DNA of 64,000 nucleotides from Ignavibacteriota bacterium (GCA_003327435.1 QOQV01000003.1:62001-126000), one strand, 5' to 3'; counted from the stretch's first letter, positions 1 to 8,831 are shown. Notes: generated by a model from the sequence alone, not told the origin. Program-made: numbers and translations.

Positions 1-1997
1 AGGTAATTATTACCATCGAACGCAATTGCTGGTTTAACTTGATTACTTGTCGCACTTGAAATAATGAACCCATCTGGATCAAGTACTTCAGCGTTTTGAC
101 TGACTCTACATCCATAAATATCACCTTTGTGTTCCCATACAACCATATAATTTGTTCCATCGAAACTCAGTGCAGGGTTTTTATCTGAACCAGATTCATT
201 ATAAATTGGAATGCCATTATAATCCAAAACATTACCATTTTGGTCTACTCGGGCTCCATAAATATCACTGCTCAATCCACGTGTATCATGCCAAACGACA
301 AAATAATTTGTGTCACCAAATATAACTGCTGGTCTTTGTTGCCATCCATTTACATAACAAATATCCCAAACATCATACACTGATCCATTTTTATCGAGGA
401 TTGCACCTTTAATATTTGCTTCCCCTTCGCTCCAATCTTCAAAAACCACAAGATAATTTGTATCATTAGAAGCAACTGAGGGATAAGAAGCATCGCTTGA
501 GTAAATGTTGATTAAACTTGAATCGAGAATTACACCATCTAAACTTACTCGAACTCCCTTGATACCAATAGGATTATTATCTTGATATTGTTCAAAAACC
601 ACCAGAAAGTTAGTATCACCAAATGTTACTGCCGGTTCCCATGATTCAATTACTGCTTTAATAGATGAAATGCAGAAATTATCAACATCAAGTACAGAAC
701 CATTTCTACTAACCCGTATACCATATACATCTTCGTAATAATCTGGTGGTGTACTATGATCCCATAATAATAGGTATGATGTATCGCCAAATACAATCGA
801 TGGGTTCCTTTCATCAACTAAAGAGTTGGTTCTAAGAGGAAGTGCATTAGTGTCAATTAGAATTCCTCCCGCGCTTAAACGTGCACCATAAATATCAAGA
901 TTATCTGTTCTCCCGTCATTCCACGCAATAAAAAAGTTATCCCCATCGTTTGTTACAGATGGTTTCCATTGTGAGCCGATTGCACTACAAATCATTATAC
1001 CGTTAGTATCTAAAACAACACCTGATGTACTTACTCTTGTACCGTAGATATCATAATCGGGCCAACCTGTTTCCCACACTACCAAGTAGTTAGTTCCATT
1101 AAATGATATCTCAGGATTAAATTCCTCAGATGGAAAATTTGTACAGATTGGAATTTCATTAGTATCAATCACGATACCTGAAGTACTTACCCTCACTCCA
1201 TAAATATCTACACCATGGCGTCCGTCATTCCAGACAACAAGATAGTTTGAACCATCAAATGCTATACAAGGATTAAAATGTGCAAAATCACCAGATGTTA
1301 GTGGAATACTTTGAGTGTCAATAACCGTACCTTCAGGTGTTATGCGTGCAGCGTGTATTTGATAGTATGGGCTTAATTGTTTACCCTCTTCCCAAACGAC
1401 AAAATAGTTAGTCCCATCAAATGCAACTGACGGATTATATTGAATATCCGGACCAGTTCTAATTACAATACCTGATGAATCTAACAAAATCCCATTTCTA
1501 CTTATGCGTGCCGCGATTATATCGTAATCATCACTTGGATACCGTTCAATCCGTCGATTCCAGACAACTAAAAAATTATTACCATCAAATGCAATTTTAG
1601 GATCTGCCTCACTTATCTTATAAGATGAAGATTTTGCTATAACAATTCCCGAAGTATCAAGTAAGATGCCTTCCTTTGTGACTCGTGCACCGTAAATATC
1701 ATAATTGCCATTACGTATATCTTCCCATACTACAAAATAATTTTCTCCATCAAATGCAGCTGAAGCATTTTTTTGATCCCGCGGTGCTGGAAATACTTGT
1801 GGACTTTTATCGATGAGAAACTCATCCCCAGAAATTTGTTTGAATGAATTTTGATTTGAGTGGTTTTTAACTAACGACGCTTGTTTTGTTTTGTTTAATT
1901 TATGATTCACTTTCGAATTTTGTGAGACGCTCTCGTATCTTTCCTGGGCAGATAAGATATAAGTAAAAAACAAGCAGGCGATAACAAGTTTTTTCAT
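1..1997 (-). CDS. Exported 12-repeat propeller-like protein, 3' end outside window
   Basis: An open frame of 665 codons runs from an ATG at 1997 to the left edge without a stop, so the C-terminus lies outside the window. Residues 1-18 form a signal peptide (MKKLVIACLFFTYILSAQ). After a polar linker of about 65 residues I count twelve copies of a roughly 50-residue unit, the last cut by the edge. Each carries a core like AFDGTNYFVVWED, then DIYGARVS, then a G-x-(V/I)-LD turn. The pattern suits a beta-propeller or related all-beta surface protein; no catalytic motif is visible. Middle units are more diverged (VIFGDTNYFVVWHD, VASNDTNYLVVFED). The missing C-terminus probably carries a T9SS sorting tail, as in the related relict at 62046-62781, but that is inference. 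Confidence 0.85.
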   Translation of the reverse strand, partial: MKKLVIACLFFTYILSAQERYESVSQNSKVNHKLNKTKQASLVKNHSNQNSFKQISGDEFLIDKSPQVFPAPRDQKNASAAFDGENYFVVWEDIRNGNYDIYGARVTKEGILLDTSGIVIAKSSSYKISEADPKIAFDGNNFLVVWNRRIERYPSDDYDIIAARISRNGILLDSSGIVIRTGPDIQYNPSVAFDGTNYFVVWEEGKQLSPYYQIHAARITPEGTVIDTQSIPLTSGDFAHFNPCIAFDGSNYLVVWNDGRHGVDIYGVRVSTSGIVIDTNEIPICTNFPSEEFNPEISFNGTNYLVVWETGWPDYDIYGTRVSTSGVVLDTNGIMICSAIGSQWKPSVTNDGDNFFIAWNDGRTDNLDIYGARLSAGGILIDTNALPLRTNSLVDERNPSIVFGDTSYLLLWDHSTPPDYYEDVYGIRVSRNGSVLDVDNFCISSIKAVIESWEPAVTFGDTNFLVVFEQYQDNNPIGIKGVRVSLDGVILDSSLINIYSSDASYPSVASNDTNYLVVFEDWSEGEANIKGAILDKNGSVYDVWDICYVNGWQQRPAVIFGDTNYFVVWHDTRGLSSDIYGARVDQNGNVLDYNGIPIYNESGSDKNPALSFDGTNYMVVWEHKGDIYGCRVSQNAEVLDPDGFIISSATSNQVKPAIAFDGNNY

Positions 1998-2144
1998 AAT
2001 ATCCCCTTTTATTATTATGATAAACTATAAATTTATATGCTTACTAAATTAGCTTCTATCCCAATATTCTGAAACTTTAACAATCAGCAAAATGATAGTA
2101 AATATTACAATAAAATTTAAGCACGATTTTGGATAAAAACAAAT

Positions 2145-2172
2145 AAGCCCCGCAGGAATTTCTACAGGGCTT
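2145..2172 (-). terminator. Hairpin terminator after the relict at 2195-2538
   Basis: A 6-bp perfect stem, AAGCCC with GGGCTT, encloses a 16-nt loop. On the minus strand it is followed by ATTTGTTTTT. It lies 23 bp after the stop codon of the decayed T9SS-tail fragment, as expected for the old terminator of that gene. Confidence 0.6.
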
Positions 2173-2194
2173 TAAGTTTAAAAATTTATGCTTT

Positions 2195-2538
2195 TTATTT
2201 TATTAACAACAACTTCTTGGTTTCTACAAAATTCTCGGCTTTCAATCGGTAGAAATAAACACCGCTGGGTAAATTTGAGCAATCCAGCGTAATTTCGTAG
2301 GTCCCTGGTCTCTTTTCTTCACTCCAAGTGTCGTTACCTCCTGACTGAAAGTGTTGTAAACTTTGAATGTGACATACGATGTTTTTGGAATATTAAATTA
2401 TATTTTTGTATTTGGATTAAATGGGTATAACCTAAAATCTACAACAGCTTTATTGTTATCATCACCAAAACCTGTTGCTGCATTTACTATTATTTTTTCT
2501 TTTTTACCAAAAAAAGCGTGATGTGCGCAAACATATTT
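2195..2538 (-). pseudogene. Relict of a cupredoxin-like, T9SS-secreted protein
   Basis: Read on the minus strand, this intergenic DNA encodes recognisable pieces in order. First comes the end of a plastocyanin-like domain (YVCAHHAFFGKKEKIIVNA), then a T9SS tail start (YPFNPNTKI), an in-frame TAA at 2398-2400, and [16 protein letters not shown] frameshift near 2300 then restores [20 protein letters not shown] and the end KKLLLIK before TAA. The piece is the last ~115 codons of a gene whose 5' part is gone. Its cupredoxin end resembles the N-terminal domain of the intact neighbour at 2608-6018 (YVCSPYAAFGMKGKIIVVAS), so the two were probably paralogues. The relict keeps Cys and His of the C-x2-H copper loop but has Lys in place of the Met ligand. 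Confidence 0.8.
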
Positions 2539-2546
2539 GAAAAATT

Positions 2547-2579
2547 AAACTCCAGCACCGAAATGCGATGCTGGAGTTT
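2547..2579 (-). terminator. Terminator hairpin, copy 1 of a repeated sequence
   Basis: An 11-bp perfect stem, AAACTCCAGCA with TGCTGGAGTTT, has an 11-nt loop (CCGAAATGCGA). It lies 28 bp after the stop of the large exported protein gene and is followed by AATTTTT on the minus strand. The same stem and the same loop recur at 6198-6230. Confidence 0.75.
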
Positions 2580-2607
2580 AAAGCTGATAGATCTCTTTAT
2601 TGGAACT

Positions 2608-5600
2608 TTATTTTATAATCACCATCTTTTTAACATCCCTATGAACTGAACCTTTAGCATCATAATTATCATCTAATGGTTCTGCATCTAATATATAAAA
2701 ATACACACCCGAAGGTAAATTGCTTGCATCAAATTGAACCTCATGTATCCCTTCATCAATTAACTCACGATTGAAGATTCTCATTAATTCTTGACCAAGT
2801 ACATTGTATATTTTAAGAGTTACATAAGAAATCTCAGGTAATGAAAATTTAATGTTTGTTACCGGATTAAATGGATTGGGATGATTTTGATACAGGGCAA
2901 ACTCAGTTGGTGCCTCTTGATTTTCTATTTCATTGAGTTCATTTTGAACAATTACAGGTGCTGGGAAAGGTGCATTCGATGGACCAATAACGACTGCATA
3001 GTCAATTTTTGTACTTACATCTTGACTCCTTCCGTTAACAACCAGACAACAGTTTCCCTGTCTCACAGCAATATTGTACGCCATATCAGTTAAATTGCTA
3101 GAATGGTTATATCTCCCAGACCATAATGTTGTTCCAGTATTCATATCAATTTTTAATGTTAAGAAATCCCATTTGCGTGATGGACCTTGATCACTTGATC
3201 CAGTAACAAAAATCGCATTACCTTGATCACAGGATGCAACTGAAACCGCGATATCATCTTTATTTATACCACCGTCAAATTTATTTACCCATAACTGATT
3301 ACCATTTACATCGTATTTTATTGTAGTATAATCAAACTTTTTATTCACATTTAAAATTTTATTTTGACTTGCACCTGTTACATAAACATCTCCAGCAGCA
3401 TCTAATGTGATATGATATGCATAATCATTACCATTCATTGAACTATTGTTATAACGCATCACCCATAGCGGTGGTCCACCAGAAGAAGCGTATTTAATAG
3501 TCGCGTAATCGAATTTCGTTTGACTCTGACTGGTACCTGTAACATAAACATTTCCTGAATTATCTATCGAGATAGCAAATGCGAAATCCTTTTTAGATAT
3601 AAAATCATATCTTTCAACCCATAAAGGTGTTCCACCACCAATACCACCTTTATATTTGATTGTAGCATAGTCAAAATTTGTCCCATTTCCAACACTGATA
3701 CCAGTTACAGCTACATCACCAGAAGGATCTACAGCAATTGCATAAGCTATATCGGTTTTGTTACCTGGTCCATTGTAGTTACTAGCCCAAACGATAGCTC
3801 CCGTAGATGCATTATAACAAATAGTGATATAATCATCGGAAGTAAATCTACTAACACCAGTAACATATACATAATTCCCTGATTTATCAAAAGCTATTGC
3901 ATAACCAATGTCATTTTTATTTACCAAGCTATTATTATAATGATTTACCCACACTTGCGTTCCATTTGGATCATATTTAATGGTTGTTATATCAATATTA
4001 GTAGCGGAACCACCATGAGTTTGACCAGTTACATAAACATTTCCCGAATCATCTATGCAAATACTATGTGCCTTATCATCCTTTTTGATTCTATCATATC
4101 TTACAGTCCATAAAATATTCCCTGAATAATCCATTTTCACAGTTAAATAATCAAAATTAGTAGCAGCATCCTTACTATATCCTGTAGTATAAACATAACA
4201 TGTGTCGATTACCAGATTCCTTGTAATTCGCTTGATAGGATTAGTAGGAATAGAAAATCCCATATCGTCTAGATCGTTTGTGGTTGGATTATTATATCTT
4301 TGCACTATGGCAGAATCAGGACAAGTAGGACAAATTTGAATTGTTTTTTTATTCCCAAAGTCAATACCAGACACCTGCTGACCTGCACTCAAATTTATTG
4401 TATAAGTACCAGGCGTTGCTGGACAAGTTTGTGTCCATCCAGCCTGTAGTACCTCACTCACCGTATATGTACCAGCAGGCAGTGAACCAAAGAAATATAT
4501 CCCGTTAGAACCCGTCGTCGTGGATAATGAAACCGGTCCACTGAGATTTATCGTCCATCCAGGAAGTCCTGACTCATTCGGATCCATTATACAGTTACCA
4601 TTTACATCATTGAACTTCGTACCTCGTATTGAACCAGTTGCCGGTTTACATTTACCAAGACTATCAGCACTCCAGATCGAATATATTTCAGAAGAACCAA
4701 GTGCACGGTTAAACAATTCTAATTCATCAATTGCAATTTCACATTTGTTAGCTGCAGGAACTCGAATGTCACCAACAAGCAGGGAAAGCGTGTTTGTGAC
4801 ACTACCTGTGGGGGGTGTAAATGTCCCGGCACTTGTCCCATTTATATAAAATGTACCAACTCCTGTTGTATAATCCACCGTAACAGCAATATGAACCCAT
4901 GGACCTGTGTTCCCCATAGGATTAGCACCAGTTGGCAGCGATGTTGGACACGTAAAGAGCTGATTGTTCAACTGAAACTTCAAAAAACCAGTACTGGGAA
5001 TTGGTTGATCCACAAACAATGAAAAACCAGTTTGTGTGTTCGGATCCCACTTATCCACAACCGGAGCTAACACACCACCACCACTCCAACCACAATCAAC
5101 AACACTTATCCACGCATCGATTGAAAAATCACCCGGAAAAGTTAAATCAGCACTATGCGGAATATCAACATAATAAGGACCTAAGAAGTACAAAGCTCCT
5201 CCACCTACTTTACCTGCAACAGAATATGGTCCAACACCACCTCCTATTGGTCCAGGTTGGGTAGTTCCTACATCGATCACGGTTGAACCAGGTGCCGGTG
5301 CTATGTCGTTCACCATCGTAGCACCCGACTGTTCATCCAGTGGATACCATGCCACCATATCAGATGGAGCAGTTACACAGCTGTCAAGACGATTCCCAAA
5401 GTCAATACCAGATACCTGCTGACCTGCACTCAAATTTATTGTATAAGTACCAGGCGTTGCTGGACAAGTTTGTGTCCATCCAGCCTGTAGTACCTCACTC
5501 ACCGTATATGTGCCAGCAGGCAGTGAACCAAAGAAATATATCCCGTTAGAACCCGTCGTCGTGGATAATGAAACCGGTCCACTGAGATTTATCGTCCATC

Positions 5601-6018
5601 CAGGAAGTCCTGACTCATTCGGATCCATTATACAGTTACCATTTACATCATTGAACTTCGTACCTCGTATTGAACCAGTTGAAGCAACTACAATGATTTT
5701 TCCCTTCATGCCAAATGCTGCATAGGGTGAACAAACATAGTAGTAAGTTCCGACAGATTGCAAAATAACCTTACCTCCACCGAACGGCGTAGCAAAACCG
5801 CCATTTGGTGTTTTACCATTTGTATTCCAGGTTGCCTCACTTACCTCAATTGCATTATGCATTGACTCGAGAACAAAATTAACAGTATCTCCAAGATTGA
5901 TACTAATTATACTTGGATTAAAAACAAAACCCATGTTAGTTATTGTATGCGTTGTGCAGAATAAATAATTTGCAAAAAATATTGTTAACAAAGCGAGAAT
6001 TATTAAAAGAATTTTCAT
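2608..6018 (-). CDS. Mosaic exported protein: cupredoxin-like, SdrD-B, LamG, SdrD-B, SBBP repeats, T9SS tail
   Basis: 1136 residues. A signal peptide (about 1-21) is followed by a plastocyanin-like domain (about 25-110) with HNAIEV (first His ligand) and VCSPYAAFGMKG, where the second His of the copper site is Tyr. Next is an SdrD-B-like carboxypeptidase-regulatory-type domain (about 113-209), a LamG/concanavalin-like domain (about 218-455), and a second, almost identical SdrD-B domain (about 460-556). A long array of SBBP-type repeats follows (about 575-1040; recurring YVTG and FDYATIKY motifs), then a T9SS sorting domain (HPNPFNPVTNIKF, ending KKMVIIK). The architecture indicates a large cell-surface or secreted protein, probably adhesive or matrix-binding; no enzyme motif was seen. 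It stands alone between hairpin terminators. The start at 6018 is supported by GAAGGAGAAATG-type spacing upstream. Confidence 0.9.
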   Translation of the reverse strand: MKILLIILALLTIFFANYLFCTTHTITNMGFVFNPSIISINLGDTVNFVLESMHNAIEVSEATWNTNGKTPNGGFATPFGGGKVILQSVGTYYYVCSPYAAFGMKGKIIVVASTGSIRGTKFNDVNGNCIMDPNESGLPGWTINLSGPVSLSTTTGSNGIYFFGSLPAGTYTVSEVLQAGWTQTCPATPGTYTINLSAGQQVSGIDFGNRLDSCVTAPSDMVAWYPLDEQSGATMVNDIAPAPGSTVIDVGTTQPGPIGGGVGPYSVAGKVGGGALYFLGPYYVDIPHSADLTFPGDFSIDAWISVVDCGWSGGGVLAPVVDKWDPNTQTGFSLFVDQPIPSTGFLKFQLNNQLFTCPTSLPTGANPMGNTGPWVHIAVTVDYTTGVGTFYINGTSAGTFTPPTGSVTNTLSLLVGDIRVPAANKCEIAIDELELFNRALGSSEIYSIWSADSLGKCKPATGSIRGTKFNDVNGNCIMDPNESGLPGWTINLSGPVSLSTTTGSNGIYFFGSLPAGTYTVSEVLQAGWTQTCPATPGTYTINLSAGQQVSGIDFGNKKTIQICPTCPDSAIVQRYNNPTTNDLDDMGFSIPTNPIKRITRNLVIDTCYVYTTGYSKDAATNFDYLTVKMDYSGNILWTVRYDRIKKDDKAHSICIDDSGNVYVTGQTHGGSATNIDITTIKYDPNGTQVWVNHYNNSLVNKNDIGYAIAFDKSGNYVYVTGVSRFTSDDYITICYNASTGAIVWASNYNGPGNKTDIAYAIAVDPSGDVAVTGISVGNGTNFDYATIKYKGGIGGGTPLWVERYDFISKKDFAFAISIDNSGNVYVTGTSQSQTKFDYATIKYASSGGPPLWVMRYNNSSMNGNDYAYHITLDAAGDVYVTGASQNKILNVNKKFDYTTIKYDVNGNQLWVNKFDGGINKDDIAVSVASCDQGNAIFVTGSSDQGPSRKWDFLTLKIDMNTGTTLWSGRYNHSSNLTDMAYNIAVRQGNCCLVVNGRSQDVSTKIDYAVVIGPSNAPFPAPVIVQNELNEIENQEAPTEFALYQNHPNPFNPVTNIKFSLPEISYVTLKIYNVLGQELMRIFNRELIDEGIHEVQFDASNLPSGVYFYILDAEPLDDNYDAKGSVHRDVKKMVIIK
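4351..4640 (-). repeat. 290-bp direct repeat, copy A (second SdrD-B domain)
   Basis: Encodes the second SdrD-B domain of the large exported protein. By eye it matches 5392-5681 over 290 bp with only two differences: cagacacc against cagatacc, and gtaccagc against gtgccagc. The identity stops abruptly at both ends, as expected for a recent duplication or ongoing gene conversion. Confidence 0.92.
5392..5681 (-). repeat. 290-bp direct repeat, copy B (first SdrD-B domain)
   Basis: Partner of the repeat at 4351-4640, in the same orientation and reading frame. Recombination between the copies would delete 1041 bp in frame, removing one SdrD-B domain and the LamG domain. Confidence 0.92.
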
Positions 6019-6197
6019 TTTTCATTTCTCCTTCATATTTTCTATATTTTCTACTATTTGAGCATTATAATAATTTATCTCAAATAAAAAATCAATCCCA
6101 TATTTATGTAGTTTTTAGGGGGGTAAGATTTCACTTAAAAACTTAAGGGAAATCCCATAACTAATTATAACAGAATAAATTATAAGATTTGAAAAAA

Positions 6198-6230
6198 AAA
6201 CTCCAGCACCGAAATGCGATGCTGGAGTTT
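6198..6230 (-). terminator. Terminator hairpin, copy 2 of a repeated sequence
   Basis: The same 11-bp stem and 11-nt loop as at 2547-2579, here followed on the minus strand by a run of nine T. It lies 44 bp after the stop of the barrel-protein gene at 6275 and is a textbook intrinsic terminator. Confidence 0.85.
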
Positions 6231-6274
6231 AATTAAAATAAGTTATAAATTTATTTAAATGAAAATAAATATTC

Positions 6275-6820
6275 TTACAATCTAAAATCCACACCTATAT
6301 CAAATGCAGAATAGCTCATTGAGCCTACACCAAATCGTACAACTCCCGCAAATTTTTCAGAGAACCAGTAGCGAGCCCCTGCATTTGCACCAAAAAACAT
6401 TCCACCCCAGGTTGGAGATGAATAGGCATAACCGGAAGGACCTCGATATTTCACTGATGCAGCATCGTAAGCAAGCGTCAAACCCAGCCAGGGGTCAATT
6501 TTTTCATTTGATAATTTGAAATGATAATTGGCTTGAACACCAAACATTATATCTGTATATTTCCAGCCCCAGGTCTCTCCAAACCAGTTTCCAACATCTT
6601 CGTTCCAGCTCCAGTATCTGAATAAACCTCCTATACCAATAATTCCATCTCCAATTTGAGAATCTAATGTGTACTCGTAGTTTAAGCCAAAGATTGGAGT
6701 TGAACCATAGAAATAAAATCCTAAGCTTGGTCCAAGATAGCTAGTTTGTTTTGCTAATTGTGCATTTGAATAGCTAAACAATAGCAAAGAGACAAAAAGA
6801 ATTAAAGCCTATTTTTTCAT
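6275..6820 (-). CDS. Outer-membrane beta-barrel protein with amber codon in the signal peptide
   Basis: From an ATG at 6820, preceded by an AAAGGG Shine-Dalgarno, the frame reads M-K-K-stop (TAG at 6809-6811) and then ALILFVSLLLFSYSNAQ, a complete signal peptide apart from the stop. The mature part (about 158 residues) has alternating aromatic strands and ends in GVDFRL, like an OmpA/OmpW-type 8-strand porin-like barrel ending in an aromatic-x-hydrophobic residue. Reinitiation could only use a TTG at 6787 (M-L-L-F-S-Y-S), which has no visible Shine-Dalgarno and would leave a very short signal sequence. TAG is used as a normal stop elsewhere here (for example at 28425), so recoding is unlikely. 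This is either a young pseudogene or a sequencing error; the rest of the frame is intact. Confidence 0.7.
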
Positions 6821-6915
6821 AAAATTTACCCTTTCTATTTTTTAATGATAATTTTAATTAACGTTTTAAATATAAGAATTTATTTTGTCTACACAAAACT
6901 TTTAATTTTAAGTTA

Positions 6916-7458
6916 TTATACTACCCAATATTTTTCAGAACTTTTTTTCTCTTTGTTAACCCACCTTGCAAGCACAAAAAGTAAATCAGAAAGTCGATTT
7001 AGATATATTATGGGGTTTTGTCCTGTATTTTCATTTTTTGCAAGTCGAACAACTAATCTCTCTGCTCTTCTACACACGGTCCTTCCAAAATGTAGATATG
7101 AAGAAAGGAGCGAACCGCCTGGTAAAATAAATCTATTAAGCGGTTTATTCTCAGCATCAAATTCATCGATTGCTTTTTCTAAAAACTTTATATCTGATTC
7201 TTTAATACGAGGTACCGGTTTTTTTCTACTGGATTTTGGTGTTGCTAAATCGGTTCCGAGCACAAAAAGCTGATTTTGAATTTTGTCCAACAATCTGTCA
7301 ACTCTTTTATGAAGCTTCATTGCTCGACAAATGCCAAGTACCGAATTTAATTCATCGACAGTTCCATATGCTTCAATTCTAAGCTCACATTTTAGAACTC
7401 TTTTTCCCCCATACAACGAAGTTGTGCCGTCATCACCTGTTTTAGTGTAGATTTTCAT
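6916..7458 (-). CDS. Cob(I)alamin adenosyltransferase, PduO type
   Basis: 180 residues, the usual length for this trimeric enzyme. It transfers the adenosyl group of ATP to cob(I)alamin in the cytoplasm to make coenzyme B12. The N-terminal ATP site YTKTGDDGTTSLYGG is present, followed by the acidic helix AYGTVDELNSVLG and the C-terminal signatures CRRAERLVVRLA and LNRLSDLLFVLARW. Its ATG overlaps the stop of the upstream M20 peptidase gene by 4 bp (ATGA), so the two are translationally coupled. No B12-dependent enzyme and no cobalamin riboswitch was seen nearby, so the client enzyme is elsewhere. Confidence 0.93.
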   Translation of the reverse strand: MKIYTKTGDDGTTSLYGGKRVLKCELRIEAYGTVDELNSVLGICRAMKLHKRVDRLLDKIQNQLFVLGTDLATPKSSRKKPVPRIKESDIKFLEKAIDEFDAENKPLNRFILPGGSLLSSYLHFGRTVCRRAERLVVRLAKNENTGQNPIIYLNRLSDLLFVLARWVNKEKKSSEKYWVV

Positions 7459-8831
7459 TTCTTTAAATAGTTCGGCAACTCATTAAACAAATGTACAACT
7501 GTTCTCATCCCACCGTAAAAGTTATCTAAATTTAAAAACTCATTTGGTGCGTGTGCATTTTCATCCGGCAAACCAAAACCTAAAAGTACAGTATCGAGTC
7601 CTAATATTTTTTTAAATTCAACCACAATTGGAATTGAACCACCTTCTCTTTGATATAGTGGCTTTTTATTAAAACCTTTTTCCAATGCTGCAACAGCAGC
7701 TTGAACACCCGGACTATCAATTGGAGTTATTGCCGGTTCACCGCCATGCAAGTTACGAACCGTAACTTGTACCGTCTTTGGAGCAATTTTCTTAATGTGT
7801 CTTTCGAACAACTTTGCTATCTTTGCTGATTTCTGATGAGGTACAAGTCGCATAGAAATTTTTGCTGAAGCTTTTGAGGGAAGTACTGTCTTTGCACCCT
7901 CACCAGTAAATCCACCCCAGATACCGTTGCATTCAAGTGTGGGTCGTGCCCATAAACGCTCAAGTGTGGTATAACCTTTTTCTCCATACAACTCTCGAAC
8001 ACCTAACTCCTTTGCATATTTTTTATCGCTCCATGGAAGTTTTTTAAATGCTTCCCGTTCTTTCTTTGTAAGAGGTAACACATCATCATAAAAGCCAGGA
8101 ATTGTAATTTTACCATTTTTATCATGAAGCGAGGCAATTATTTCAGCTAATGCTTGAATCGGGTTATGTACCGAACCACCGAATGAACCTGAATGTAAAT
8201 CAGATTTTGGACCAACTAAATCGATTTGCATATAACAAAGCCCACGCAACCCATAACAAATTGAGGGTACACCCTTGGCAAACATCGATGAGTCCGACAC
8301 CACTATAAGATCCGCTTTTAATAATTCTTTATTTTCCTTCAAAAACTTTGGTAGATTTACACTACCGACTTCCTCTTCACCTTCAAGAATCATTTTTATA
8401 TTTACTGGTAAGGATCCGTAATTTTTCAGATAAGTTTCAATTGCTTTGAAGTGTATGAATACCTGTCCTTTATCATCAGCTGTTCCACGAGCATAAATAT
8501 TATCCCCACGAATTGTTGCTTCGAATGGTGGACTTTCCCAGAGCTCAACAGGATCAACTGGTTGCACATCATAATGACCATATATTAAAACAGTTGGTTT
8601 ACCTTTTGCGCCACTCCACTCGGCATAAACAATAGGATGACCTTCAGTTTGAAAAATCCTGACATCTGTCATACCTATGTTTTTAAGATGATCCGACGCC
8701 CAGTTAGCACATTTTTGCACATCTTCTTTATTTTCAGGATTTGTGCTGATACTTGGAATTGCAATGAACTCTTTGAGCTCATTTAAAAAACGATTTTTAT
8801 TAATTTCAAGATAATTTAATAAATCTTGCAT
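7455..8831 (-). CDS. M20 family metallo-dipeptidase
   Basis: 458 residues, cytosolic (no signal peptide). It is a di-zinc peptidase of the M20 dipeptidase/carnosinase-like type. The expected ligands are visible in order: H and D in YGHYDVQPVD, D in ARGTADDKGQ, the catalytic and ligand Glu pair in LEGEEEVGS, Asp in VVSDSSMF, and the final His in PDENAHAPNE. The lid/dimerisation domain lies about residues 185-350 (SDLHSGSFGG). It is the first gene of a two-gene unit with the adenosyltransferase; the pairing does not suggest a shared pathway. Exact substrate specificity cannot be read from the sequence. Confidence 0.92.
   Translation of the reverse strand: MQDLLNYLEINKNRFLNELKEFIAIPSISTNPENKEDVQKCANWASDHLKNIGMTDVRIFQTEGHPIVYAEWSGAKGKPTVLIYGHYDVQPVDPVELWESPPFEATIRGDNIYARGTADDKGQVFIHFKAIETYLKNYGSLPVNIKMILEGEEEVGSVNLPKFLKENKELLKADLIVVSDSSMFAKGVPSICYGLRGLCYMQIDLVGPKSDLHSGSFGGSVHNPIQALAEIIASLHDKNGKITIPGFYDDVLPLTKKEREAFKKLPWSDKKYAKELGVRELYGEKGYTTLERLWARPTLECNGIWGGFTGEGAKTVLPSKASAKISMRLVPHQKSAKIAKLFERHIKKIAPKTVQVTVRNLHGGEPAITPIDSPGVQAAVAALEKGFNKKPLYQREGGSIPIVVEFKKILGLDTVLLGFGLPDENAHAPNEFLNLDNFYGGMRTVVHLFNELPNYLKK

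Noticed and set aside
1-1997. Array-like periodicity that could suggest a CRISPR or tandem DNA repeat
   Set aside because: The ~150-bp period is in the protein sequence; the DNA units are diverged and there are no short identical repeats with unique spacers.
4520-5725. Plus-strand ORFs of 69-109 codons over the large surface protein gene
   Set aside because: They overlap a well-supported coding frame and two of them repeat each other only because the 290-bp duplication lies on the other strand.
6275-6820. Stop-codon reassignment (TAG as sense)
   Set aside because: Other genes in the window end normally at TAG, and only this one frame would need it.
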